Source: Dermacentor variabilis (lineage: Eukaryota; Arthropoda; Arachnida; Ixodida; Ixodidae). Taken from it: a stretch of 64,000 bases of DNA. The stretch covers positions 224,016,024-224,080,023 of the forward strand of contig NC_134571.1 of NCBI RefSeq assembly GCF_050947875.1, read 5' to 3'. The position numbers and the translations under genes were made by a program. The number at the start of each line of letters is the position of its first letter. The stretch's first letter is position 1. A model generated the notes under the pieces. That model saw nothing but the letters and a program-made list of their open reading frames with translations. It was not told where the DNA came from and ran no database searches. Positions 52,939 to 64,000 of this stretch are shown here, one piece after another.

Positions 52939-54265
52939 TGTAAGGTCGCTCTGATTGTTCGTGTTCTTAAGTGTCACGAATCGGCCACGTGCTTTCTGTA
53001 TAGAGAGGGGGTTCACTTCCCCCCATTTCAGCCGGGCGACAGTTACTGTGTTATGTGGGGTCACAGGCACCGCGCGGTGTTGGGTGACGCGTCGTGGCAG
53101 GCGCCAGGAGGGCGAGTGCCGATTCCGGGAAGTCGGTATTGTGCGCATGGTGTCGGCAGTCCGCCGACGGTCACACGAGTCCACACAGACCAGCCTTGAA
53201 AGGGACCGCTGTACACGGTATTGTGGATCTGGCTTCCGAGTACCTGACTAATTCGAGGCGCCGCTGAGGTTAAGAAGGGCTTAGCAACTTTGACCCCGTG
53301 CCGCATGTTCTGAGCAGAGATCTATTCTTCTACGCGTCCGGAACGAAATCGCCAGCCTTGTTGTTGTGTGCGACTGCCGATGTGGTGTCGAAGGCCAGCT
53401 TACAGTGCACGCTGTAGGGATGCGGTGCACACGTGAAGAGCGCATTCGGACGGCGGCGTCTTGGAAACACGCACTCGGAGAACTTTGTCTTGTAGACAAT
53501 ACGTTTGAAGGACAAGGAGGGCCATCAGTCCCCCACGCGGACAAACTTTGAGTACAGCTGCACTACGTGGTGTCGATGCCCCTGCTTCTGAGACATTTGC
53601 GGCCTAGAGACGCCCTTGGGATTTGAGGCGGCCTAGCGATAACTTGTGCGGGCCTGGCGTGTTTTGCTGAGCGCGTCACTAACTACAGAGAAATGAGAGG
53701 GCAACGGAGTTTTAGGGAAGAAGGAAAAGAGCTTTGTTTTCCAATATGTTTATTTTTAGGAGTAAGCCCATCCCTGTGGGTTGTGGCTTAACAAACGGTT
53801 GGCTCTCATTGGCAACTGAACCTGTGGGACGGGCCAACAGCCCTACCGCCTTTTTTTCTTTGTATATTTGGGCTACAAAAATCGGGACGACATGCTGTCC
53901 CTCAGGCTTGGCTAAAATCACGATTACTGATAGATCAGTGAGGCTCCGTACCATGTACGTTAGACTTTCCTGAAATCAGGATTGTTGCTAGATTAGTGAG
54001 CCTCCGTACTATGTACGTTAAAACGAGTCTGGGCTCTAACAGTCATTGAGACAGTCGAAGAGTGAGACTTTGTTTCTCAATAGTTCAAGTTTGTAATGTA
54101 TTTGTTTTACCTGCCATCTATATAGAAAAGTTTACCTATAAATATTTCTTGTACATCTGATCTTATCGCTTCCTGCCTGCGTTTGATCAACAACTGCCGA
54201 TCATCGTCCGAGAAGCTTCAAGTTCCAGCGGTGAAGCGAGGACAGAGAACGAACGAAACTTTACT
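52939..54265 (+). repeat. 3' LTR, 1327 bp
   Basis: Preceded by TTTAGGAGGGACA, a purine-rich tract. Followed directly by the GCACC duplication and mariner sequence. Confidence 0.92.
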
Positions 54266-54270
54266 GCACC

Positions 54271-55291
54271 CTTCCGCATCTACGCACTGCTGCCAACGAG
54301 TTTTCCTGTTTTGGTACGCCTTGACGAACGCCTGGACCGGAATGCTGTCTAGATTCCTCGCCACAACCTGTTGATCCGCATCTACCGATTCGTGATGCTT
54401 CACCTTGAGCGTCGATATTATTCTCTTGAATAGAAAAAAAGCCTGGCGGGGCCAAGTAGAGGCTGTAGGGCCGCTGAGGTAGCGTTGCCACCTTGTGCTG
54501 GACAAGATACTCCACTACACGGAACGCTGTGTGTCTCGGCGCGTTGTCGTGGTACATGCGCCAATTGTTGGCGATGGCTGGGCGGGCACGAACAATGCTT
54601 TTTCGTAGTCTTTTGAGGACTTCAACGTAAAAAAAAACCGCATTAACTGTTGGTCCGGGGTGGTACTAACTCTTTGTAGATGACTCCATGTCGATCAAAA
54701 AGGCAAATGAGCCTGGACTTTTGCTTGGATTTGCTCAAGCGTGCTTTCTTGGGGCGTGGGGAAGAGGGGGTGTGCCATTCTGAGCTCTGCCGCTTGCTCT
54801 CCGGGGCGTAATCAAACACTGAGGTCACGTCACCAGTCACTACATTGTCCAAAAAGTCGGGGTCCTCTTTCACATGGTGAAAAAGATCCTGGCAGATCGC
54901 TCTCCAGTTGCCTTTTGCTCCTCTGACAACACGATCGCGGCATGAACTTCGTGTACACTTTCCTCACTGTCACGATCTCATAATCTTGGATTTGAGGAAC
55001 GCTCAAGTCATCAGCATTCATTGTGATACTCATCCTACGATCACTGTTCAGTAATTTCTTCACTCGCGACACATTTTCATTGGTCTTGCTGGTTGAAGTG
55101 CGTCCGGAGCGGTCGTCGTCTTCCATTCTTTCCCTACCTTCTCGGAGCAGCTTGTACCACTGCAAAACGCCTGATCTAGCCATGGCAGCATCACCACACG
55201 CCTCCTTAATCATCTTGGGAGTCCCTTCGCCCATTTTACCACGCTTTACACAAAATTTGATCGCGTGTCGCTGATCCAGTAAAGGCTCCAT
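54271..55291 (-). pseudogene. Mariner transposase, inactive
   Basis: Starts at ATG 55291 (MEPLLDQRHAIKFCVKRGK) with the HTH region and SGRTSTSKTNENV linker. It is frameshifted near 54850, then NVVTGDVTSVFDY holds the first catalytic Asp. YHDNAPRHTAF holds the second. The third site reads LAPPGFF, where mariners have Asp in place of Gly. The last codons (GCYF, stop) lie on the other side of the LTR element, at 43081-43092. It would cut and paste the mariner at TA; the third-site change and the frameshifts rule that out. Confidence 0.88.
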
Positions 55292-55491
55292 GATTCTCGA
55301 TCCGTAACGAGGCGTTTCGACAGGGGTTCACAGTACAAGCGACCGGCTCTCTGCAACGGACGAGAGCCGACTGCCGATTTTTCCCAGCGTTCCCAACATC
55401 CCAATTCACCGATTCTGCGCGCGCCGACCGCCTCTAGTCCGCCCGTTCGCCAAGGAAAAAGCCAGTCCTACTACTTTCAGAACAGATCCTG

Positions 55492-56470
55492 TATGCAAAA
55501 TGTGCTCTGTTGCTGTAATGCAGGCTGCATGGGAGCCATCACTAACAACAATGAGCTACAACCTGTCTCTATCGCAACCTGAATTGAGACTGTCATTAAC
55601 AAAAGCCAGCCAAGACTGCACTTATAGGCGGTAGCAACTAACAGCTCTTGCATTCGAGGATAGTTGTGGCTGGCTGTTCTTAATGATGGCTTTCACGCAG
55701 GCTGTGTTCGAGTGAGCCCATGACTGACCGTTGTTAGTGACAGCTCCTATGCAAGATGTGCTGTGTTGCTCTAACACAGGCGGCATGGGAGCCATTACTA
55801 ACATAAACGAGCCACAGCCTCTCTCTATCGCTGGCTGCATTGAGACTGTCATTAACAAAAGCCAGACAGGACTGCACTTATAGGCGGATGCAACTGCTCT
55901 TGCATTCGAGCATAGTTGTGGCTGGCTTTTCTTAATGATGGCTTTTGCACAGGCTGTGTTTGAGTGAGCCTGTGGCTGACCGTTGTTAGTGGCTGCTCCC
56001 ATTCAAGAAGTGCTGTGTTGCTGTAATGCAGGCTGCGTGGGAGCCATCACTAACAACGAGCCACAGCCTCTCTCTATCGCAACCAGAATTGACGCTGTCA
56101 TGAACAAAAGCCAACCAAGACAGCACTTATAGGCGGAAGCAACTGCTCTTGCATTCAAGCATAGTTGTGGCTGGCTGTTCTTAATGATGGCTTTCACGCA
56201 AGCTGTGTGCGAGTGAGCCCATGGCTGACCTTTGTTAGTGACAGCTCCTATGCAAGATGTGCTGTGTTGCTCTAGCACAGGCAGCATGCGAGCCATCACT
56301 AACATCAACGAGCCACAGCCTCTCTCTATCGCTGCCTGCATTGAGACTGTCATTAACAAAAGCCAGACAAGACTGCACTTATAGGCGGCAGCAACTGCTC
56401 TTGCATTCGAGGATAGTTGTGCCTGGCTGTTCTTAATGATGGCTTTTACGCAGGCTGTGTTCGATTGAGA
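55492..56470. repeat. 252-bp satellite, middle block (about 4 monomers)
   Basis: Continues the array interrupted by mariner. Units show the same blocks with local variants (CTCTAACACAGG, CTCTAGCACAGG). It ends in TTCGATTGAG, where a LINE begins. Confidence 0.9.
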
Positions 56471-59115
56471 CTGTGTTTCATCATCTGAAACTAATCTTCT
56501 TGTACTCACCGAAACGCGGCTCTTTGATGATGTCTCTGATGCAAAAATCCTCGCCGACATTCCTAATTTTGCTGTGTGCCGCAAAGATAGGCAGGGGTCT
56601 AGAGGGGGAGGTGTTTTTATTGCTGTGAATAATCAGCTATCCTGCTGCGTGAGTGACGTAACATCTGAACTAGAAATGCTATGGCTAAAATTCAGTGTTA
56701 ATCCAGAGCTGCTACTTCTCGCTGTATGTTATCGCCCCCCTAACAGTCCTGCTGATTTCCCTCGCATACTTAACAATATCCTGGTCGACTTAGCGAGAAA
56801 GTACCAGAATGCATGTATCTTGCTCTTCAGAGATTTGAACTATCCAAACATTGACTGGTATTCTGCACAACTACGTTCAAACGAAGCAGGCGCTAAGGAC
56901 TTCCTTGATGTTTGCCTTAATTTTAACTTAGCGCAATTAGTAACTAAACAAACACGCGTAACACAGACTACTGAGAACATTTTAGATCTTATACTAACCA
57001 CTCATCCCGAAAGTCTGTCAACCATTAACTACCTCCGCGAAATTAGTGATCATAAAATAATCCATGCCACCTTCACCTTTATTCCCAGCTTACGTCATTC
57101 TTACGAAAAGTCATCCGCCTTTATGACACAGGCAACTACGCTGCAATAAATCAAGAACTACAGGACGTCTATGAAAATTTAGAATCAAGTTTTCATTTGC
57201 GCTTTGTGGAAAATATCTGGTCTCTCTTTCAGAATAAGCTTATCTACCTAGCAGAGAAGTACATTCCAGCTATAACCGTTCGTGCTAACCGACATCAGCC
57301 ATGGTTTAACAAAACACTTAAAACTCTCGAGAACAAAAAGAACCGTCTTTTTTGATCCGCAAGAATGAAATCAAGCCCGGCGCCTAGAAAAGATACTACG
57401 AGCCTGAGCGTGTCTACTTGGACGCTACCTGCAGACATAAACACTCGTTTTATCATAACGACCTTTACCGCATGATAACTGATAACCCGAAAAAATTTTG
57501 GCACATCATTAATCTCCACACACCCCGTACTATCAGTATCCCAAACGAAATGGGTCATCCTTTATCAGACGCTGACTGCGGTAACATTTTTAACACCAAC
57601 ATTTTCCTCAGTTTTCACCATGGAATCCGATGTGCCCATTCAAAGCATTTCTGCTCTTGCCATGTCAGAAATGCCAGCCATAATTTTTTCATTAAACAGT
57701 ATATGCTGCATAATAGAAAACCTCAATATGTCATCGTCTGCTGACCCTGACAAAATTGCTTCAAAGCTCCTAAAAAACAATAAAATCATTTCTGCTTCTT
57801 TTTTAATCTTGCTGTTTTCACAATTGTTAACCACAGGTAACCTACCGATCGAATGGAAAGTGGGCAAGGTTGTTCCGGTCTACAAATCTGGTAATAGGAA
57901 CTCACTACTAAACTACCGCCCGATTTCCATAACAAGCGTCCCTTGCAAAATCATGGAACATGTCATTTTCTCACAGTTCATGGACTTTCTTGACTCAAAC
58001 GATTTGTTTCATTCATCGCAACACGGTTTCCACAAGGGATTTTCTTGTGAAACCCGGTTGGCCGTCTTTCTTCGTGATCTGCATTCAAACCTCGATACTG
58101 ATACACAGACTGACACAATCTTCCTCGATTTCGCAAAAGCTTTTTACAATATAGCTCATCAACGCCTGCTTCTAAAACTTTCACACTTGAATATTCACCT
58201 TGACGTTCTAAGAAGGATACAAGGATTTCTTACTAATCACTCACAGTTTGTGCAAATCAATAATAGTGCTTCTAACACGCTTCCTGTAACATCAGGCATT
58301 CCACAGGGCTCTGTGCTAGGACCCCTCCTTTTCTTAATATATATTAATGATCTACCACTCTAGTCACATCCACGTATTTGCTGATGATTGTGTTGTCTAC
58401 CGCACCATAACTAACACCAGTGACCAAGTATTGCTCCAGAATGACCTAAACAATATTCAATATTGGTGTGACGACTGGCTAAAACTACTAAGTCCTTCTA
58501 AATGTAAAGCAATGTCAGTAACCCACCGTTGAAATCCTCTCATATTCTCTCATGTAATAGAAAACAAGCCTATTTGACCCAGTTAAATCTTTCCAATACT
58601 TAGGCATCACTATTTCTCACGACCTTGACTGGTGTTCGCATGTGAATAACGTTATAACATCTGCTAACAAAAAGCTCGGTTTTTTTAAACGCCACTAACA
58701 AAAAACTCTTCCCCATGTAAAACTACTAGCATAAAAGTTGTTCATTAGACCTAACCTTGCATATGCTTCTGTAATCTGGTGCGCGCATGAAATTACCTTA
58801 TTAATGCCCTTGAAGCCGTACAGAATCATGCTGCTAGGTTCATTCACTCAGCACATTCTTACGACATCAGCGCATCATCCCTAATAGCAGACTCCAATTT
58901 ACCAACTCTTTCGTATCGCCGTCGCATCGCCAGTTTATATTTATTTGACAAATTTTTTTACAGTCTGCATTTCACAAACTTTTTTACAGTCCGCTCGCCA
59001 TCGTACCATACATTTCACCACCGGCACGAACATCACGTCGTACTGGTCATTCATTAAGTGACGCTCGCCCCAAAAAGCGCACTGTCACTTTTTCATCCTT
59101 GTTTTTCCCTTTCCC
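56471..59115 (+). mobile_element. CR1-like LINE inside the satellite
   Basis: Starts inside the endonuclease (codons for LTETRLFDDVSDAKILADI) and ends CCTTGTTTTTCCCTTTCCC next to satellite. Compared with intact monomers, about 18 bp of satellite is missing at the site and no target duplication is seen. Confidence 0.82.
56480..58535 (+). pseudogene. LINE ORF2, broken
   Basis: Endonuclease: TETRL, GSRGGGVFIAVNN, CYRPPNSPADF, a RDLNYPNIDW site where Gly is usual before Asp, and SDHKIIHATF. A frameshift near 57130 and a stop near 57353 follow. The RT frame then reads QHGFHKGFSCETRLAVFL, FLDFAKAFYNIAH, TSGIPQGSVLGPLLF and, after a shift near 58362, FADDCVVYR. A TGA at 58530-58532 cuts it short; degraded C-terminal sequence runs to about 59000. 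Same clade as the LINE at 31-34 kb. Confidence 0.82.
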
Positions 59116-62100
59116 TAGTGACAGCTCCTACGCAAGATGTGCTGTCTCCCTGTAATGCATGCTGCATGGGAACCACCACTAACAACGAGCCACAGCCTCT
59201 CTCTATCGCATCCTGAATTGAGACTGTCATTAACAAAAGCCAGTCAAGACTGCACTTATAGGCCGCAGCAACTGCTCTTGCATTCGAGCATAGTTGTGGC
59301 TGGCTGTTCCTAATGATGGCTTTCACATAGGTTGTGTTCGAGCGAGCCTATGGCTGACAATTGTTAGTGACAGCTCCCATTCAAGATTTGCTGTGCTGCT
59401 GTAATGCAGGCTACGTGGGAACCATCACTAACAACAACGAGCCACAGCCTCTCTCTATCGCATCCTGAATTGAGACTGTCATTAACAAAAGCCAGTCAAG
59501 ACTGCACTTATAGGCCGCAGCAACTGCTCTTGCATTCGAGCATAGTTGTGGCTGGCTGTTCCTAATGATGGCTTTCACATAGGTTGTGTTCGAGCGAGCC
59601 TATGGCTGACAGTTGTTAGTGACAGCTCCCATTCAAGATGTGCTGTGCTGCTGTAATGCAGGCTACGTGGGAACCATCACTAACAACAACGAGCCACAGC
59701 CTCTCTCTATCGCATCCTGAATTGAGACTGTCATTAACAAAAGCCAGTCAAGACTGCACTTATAGGCCGCAGCAACTGCTCTTGCATTCGAGCATAGTTG
59801 TGGCTGGCTGTTCCTAATGATGGCTTTCACATAGGCTGTGTTCGAGCGAGCCTATGGCTGACAGTTGTTAGTGACAGCTCCCATTCAAGATGTGCTGTGC
59901 TGCTGTAATGCAGGCTACGTGGGAACCATCACTAACAATAACGAGCCACAGCCTCTCTCTATCGCAACCTGAATTGAGACAGTCATTAACAAAAGCCAGC
60001 CAAGACTCCACTTACGGGCGGCAGCAACTGCTCTTGCATTCGAGCATAGTTGTGGCTGGCTGCTCTTCATGATGGCTTTTACGCAGGCTGTGTTTGAGTG
60101 AGCCCATGGTGGACCATTGTTAGTGACAACTCCCATGCAAGATGTGCTGTGTTGCTGTAGTGCAGGCTGCATGGGAGCCATCACTAGCAACAACGAGCCA
60201 CAGCCCCTCTCAATCGCAACCTGAATTGAGACTGTCGCTAACAAAAGCCAGCGAAGACTGCACTTATAGGTGGCAGCAACTGCTCTTGCGTTCGAGCATA
60301 GTTGTGGCCGGCTGTTTTTAACGATAGCTTTCATGCAGGCTGTGTTCGAGTGAGCCCGTGGTTGACCGTTGGTAGTGACAGCTTCCATGCAAGATGTGCT
60401 CTGTTGCTGTAATGCAGGCTGCATGGGAGCCATCAATAACAACAACGAGCCACAGCCTCTCTCTATTGCAGCCTGCATTGAGACTGTCGCTAACAAAAGC
60501 CAGCGAAGACTGCACTTATAGGTGGCAGCAACTGCTCTTGCGTTCGAGCATAGTTGTGGCTGGCTGTTTTAATGATAGCTTTCATGCAGGCTGTGTTCGA
60601 GTGAGCCCGTGGTTGACCGTTGGTAGTGACAGCTTCCATGCAAGATGTGCTCTGTTGCTGTAATGCAGGCTGCATGGGAGCCATCACTAGCAACAACGAG
60701 CCACAGCCTCTCTCAATCGCAACCTGCATTGAGACTGTCGCTAACAAAAGCCAGCGAAGACTGCACTTATAGGTGGCAGCAACTGCTCTTGCGTTCGAGC
60801 ATAGTTGTGGCTGGCTGTTTTTAATGATAGCTTTCATGCAGGCTGTGTTCGAGTGAGACCGTGGTTGACCGTTGGTAGTGACAGCTTCCATGCAAGATGT
60901 GCTCTGTTGCTGTAATGCAGGCTGCATGGGAGCCATCAATAACAACAACGAGCCACAGCCTCTCTCTATTGCAGCCTGCATTGAGACTGTCGCTAACAAA
61001 AGCCAGCGAAGACTGCACTTATAGGTGGCAGCAACTTCTCTTGCGTTCGAGCATAGTTGTGGCTGGCTGTTTTTAATGATAGCTTTCATGCAGGCTGTGT
61101 TCGAGTGAGCCCGTGGTTGACCGTTGGTAGTGACAACTCCCATGCAAGATGTGCTGTGTTGCTGTAGTGCAGGCTGCATGGGAGCCATCACTAGCAAAAA
61201 CGAGCCACAGCCTCTCTCAATCGCAACCTGAATTGAGACTGTCGCTAACAAAAGCCAGCGAAGACTGCACTTATAGGTGGCAGCAACTGCTCTTGCGTTC
61301 GAGCATAGTTGTGGCCGGCTGTTTTTAACGATAGCTTTCATGCAGGCTGTGTTCGAGTGAGCCCGTGGATGACCGTTGGTAGTGACAGCTTCCATGCAAG
61401 ATGTGCTCTGTTGCTGTAATGCAGGCTGCATGGGAGCCATCAATAACAACAACGAGCCACAGCCTCTCTCTATTGCAGCCTGCATTGAGACTGTCGCTAA
61501 CAAAAGCCAGCGAAGACAGCACTTATAGGTGGCAGCAACTGCTCTTGCGTTCGAGCATAGTTGTGGCTGGCTGTTTTAATGATAGCTTTCATGCAGGCTG
61601 TGTTCGAGTGAGCCCGTGGTTGACCGTTGGTAGTGACAGCTTCCATGCAAGATGTGCTGTGTTGCTGTAATGCAGGCTGCATGGGAGCCATCACTAGCAA
61701 CAACGAGCCACAGCCTCTCTCAATCGCAACCTGCATTGAGACTGTCGCTAACAAAAGCCAGCGAAGACTGCACTTATAGGTGGCAGCAACTGCTCTTGCG
61801 TTCGAGCATAGTTGTGGCTGGCTGTTTTTAATGATAGCTTTCATGCAGGCTGTGTTCGATGGAGCCCGTGGTTGACCGTTGGTAGTGACAGCTTCCATGC
61901 AAGATGTGCTCTGTTGCTGTAATGCAGGCTGCATGGGAGCCATCAATAACAACAACGAGCCACAGCCTCTCTCTATTGCAGCCTGCATTGAGACTGTCGC
62001 TAACAAAAGCCAGCGAAGACTGCACTTATAGGTGGCAGCAACTGCTCTTGCGTTCGAGCATAGTTGTGGCTGGCTGTTTTTAATGATAGCTTTCATGCAG

Positions 62101-62665
62101 GCTGTGTTCGAGTGAGCCCGTGGTTGAACGTTGGTAGTGACAGCTTCCATGCAAGATGTGCTCTGTTGCTGTAATGCAGGCTGCATGGGAGGCATCACTA
62201 GCAACAACGAGCCACAGCCCCTCTCAATCGCAACCTGAATTGAGACTGTCGCTAACAAAAGCCAGCGAAGACTGCACTTATAGGTGGCAGCAACTGCTCT
62301 TGCGTTCGAGCATAGTTGTGGCTGGCTGTTTTTAATGATAGCTTTCATGCAGGCTGTGTTCGAGTGAGCCCGTGGTTGACCGTTGGTAGTGACAGCTTCC
62401 ATGCAAGATGTGCTCTGTTGCTGTAATGCAGGCTGCAAGGGAGCCATCAATAACAACAACGAGCCACAGCCTCTCTCTATTGCAGCCTGCATTGAGATTG
62501 TCTATAACAATAGCCAGCGAAGACTGCACTTATAGGTGGCAGCAACTGATCTTGCATTTGAGCATAGTTGTGGCCGGCTGTTTTTAACGATGGCTTTCAT
62601 GCAGGCTGTGTTCGAGTGAGCCCATGGCGGAGCGTTGTTAGTGACAGCTCCCACGCAAGATGTGT
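59116..62665. repeat. 252-bp satellite, right block (about 14 monomers)
   Basis: 59116-59930 has near-identical units of one subtype (CCTAATGATGGCTTTCACAT, GCTACGTGGGAACC). 60110-62530 has another (GCTAACAAAAGCCAGCGAAG, CATAGTTGTGGC) organised as repeats of four monomers: marked variants recur every 503 or 504 bp and every 1007 bp. Alternating versions read CCATCAATAACAACAACG/ATTGCAGCC and CCATCACTAGCAACAACG/ATCGCAACC. On the minus strand the 84-codon monomers are open, giving frames of 337 and 331 codons. Confidence 0.93.
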
Positions 62666-64000
62666 TCCTTGCAAAGCAGCTACTAATAACGTATACTGCA
62701 ATGTTACTCTTCAAAAACACCTGCTTACAGTGTCTGGTGATTACTTGCATATAGGTTCACTTAATGCAGTTTCTGTGGGGAGAAGTTCATTGATGTTTGA
62801 CATATTATACCGAAAAAACGTACTGTAGTATTAGAATATGTAAAATGCAAATGTATTTCTGCAAGTTTGGCAACAAATATTATGGCGCTTATGATTTGCA
62901 TGCGTGCACAATGAATAGCAGTCATAAATTAAAACAGTTAGTAGTACATCTTTGTTATATAGGCGAACGTCGAGTACTCTGAAATAAGCGATCTAGCGTG
63001 CAAGCTGTGTAAGCGCAACGGCGACCCCAGTTAGCGTTGTTTTCGAATGCGCGACAAGGTTCGCGTATTAGAAATTCAAGTTTAGCGCACCGCCGTATTT
63101 TCGCCGCGTCCACATTCAGAATGCGGTGAATAACGTGCCTTAGGGTAACGTGAAAAGCTATCGTCGCTCCCACATTGACGGCAATATGGATACTGCAGCT
63201 GTCACGGCAAACTTCATACCACTTGACCACGAACGCATATGTTTGTGGATTATTGCGCGAAGCAAGTTTCTCAATATATTTGTTGAACAAGTCGCTCTAT
63301 TTATACAATGTAGTACATTCTTTATTCGGCAACACGTAGGTCAAGAAAGGGAAAAAAAAGAAAGCATATCGGCCATGCGAGTATCGATGCGATAGTCCAA
63401 AAGTTATCACTCATTTGCTCTCATCAAGTTGTTGAGCAGGCTCACGAAGGTAGCAATCGTAGTTACCTGCACACGAACGAATCCTTATATGCGAGTCACT
63501 GCCACGGCATCTGCCAGATGCGCTTCGTTCTACAAAAGACTGCACTACACGCCACCCATCGCCACGTCTTTTCGCCACAATATCCACTTCCATGTAGAAA
63601 TTGACTTGCAGATACTCCAGGTGGCTTCACACTTGGTTGAAAATTTTATACCGAGTGCCTTAACAAGCCTGTAATTCGACGATAATAATAACAAACGGAC
63701 TAAGTCGCTCAGCAAGCTGACCCGCATGTTGACAGTGCAGACTATGGTGCAGACGGCTGGGGATGATTCTCTCCGCTCATTGGTCCACGCATTGGTTCGC
63801 ACGCTGGCACATGACAGAAATTATCTGTCCAGGGTGGTCCGGGCAATGAAACTGCGGATATGACGGCCGTCGGACGCAGAGCCTGACGCCGGTTCTTCGC
63901 CTAGTATATAATTGCCGCATACGTGCAACACCTGGGTGGAAGACCGCCGCAGAGGGTTGAATGGGCATATTTTTAAGCTTTCATTATAATCTGCGTGCGG
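62666..64000. other. Non-coding or unassigned right end
   Basis: After the satellite, sequence is AT-rich to about 62950, then GC-richer. A minus-strand open stretch of 111 codons (62955-63290) includes AKIRRCAKLEFLIREPCRAF but belongs to no family I know. No RNA gene or TIR recognised. Confidence 0.4.

Larger units (their letters stand above)
43095..54265 (+). mobile_element. Gmr1-like LTR retrotransposon in mariner
   Basis: LTRs of 1327 bp at 43095-44421 and 52939-54265 begin TGTAAGG and end CTTTACT. The 5-bp target duplication GCACC is at 43090-43094 and 54266-54270. Pol order is protease, integrase, then RT end and RNase H with a stop codon right after RNase H. This order is known for Gmr1-like elements of the Ty3/gypsy group. 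About 21 differences between the LTRs by eye (near 1.6 percent). It contains a SINE and another gypsy element. Confidence 0.88.
43009..55491 (-). mobile_element. Mariner transposon split by an LTR element
   Basis: Terminal repeats CGGGGTCTGTTCTGGAAGC... (left) and ...CTTTCAGAACAGATCCTG (right) are inverted over about 28 bp with four or five mismatches. TA flanks both sides (43007-43008, 55492-55493). Subtracting the LTR insert (43095-54270) leaves 1307 bp, the usual mariner size. The satellite repeat continues cleanly across the TA. Confidence 0.9.

Noticed and set aside
59116..62665. CRISPR array or protein-coding repeat gene
   Set aside because: Units are 252-bp satellite monomers with no spacers. 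The long open frames break at the same shortened T run in each four-monomer repeat, with no start context or splice signals.
62955..63290. Minus-strand 111-codon frame
   Set aside because: Somewhat protein-like, but no recognised motif, splice site or poly(A) signal supports a gene.

Overview
This is eukaryotic DNA with introns, GT-AG splice sites, AATAAA signals and very many transposable elements. There are no operons and no prokaryotic signals. The mix of elements suggests an ixodid (hard) tick: Ty3/gypsy elements, a Gmr1-like LTR element, CR1-type LINEs, Penelope, mariner, Tigger/pogo and CACTA-like DNA transposons, and a tRNA-derived SINE of the kind known from ticks. That assignment is inference from element types I recognise; I could not run a search.

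Layout. 1-6550 is a composite inverted-repeat structure holding dead gypsy fragments. 7097-14204 is an old gypsy LTR element (5' LTR, gag, protease, RT) split by a 3.3 kb non-autonomous DNA transposon (9723-12996). 14205-17540 holds small TIR elements, a perfect-centre palindrome and a Tigger-like transposase scrap. 17539-37164 on the minus strand is the one convincing host gene. Ten exons encode a roughly 515-residue protein resembling the animal SAMD3-like family with a PB1-like N-terminus. All exon phases agree except at one junction. Its introns carry a Penelope inverted pair, a Tigger-type element, an (AT)n tract, a LINE tail and a CR1 LINE with an 832-codon open frame. Upstream and divergent at 38.3-40.4 kb is a broken CACTA-like transposase, followed by a Penelope endonuclease relic (41.4-41.8 kb).

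42.3-62.7 kb is a 252-bp satellite array (about 20 monomers) opened by insertions. A 1.3 kb mariner entered the satellite (TA duplication). A Gmr1-like LTR element with 1327-bp LTRs entered the mariner (GCACC duplication). Inside that LTR element sit a SINE (12-bp duplication) and a 4.5 kb gypsy element (CTAT duplication). A second CR1 LINE interrupts the satellite at 56.5-59.1 kb. The rightmost array shows a higher-order repeat of about 1007 bp. 62.7-64 kb has no assigned gene.

How it works together: apart from the minus-strand gene, almost everything recognisable is mobile DNA or satellite, and every transposon coding region except the CR1 LINE at 31-34 kb is visibly broken. Target-site duplications and nesting give a readable order of insertion.
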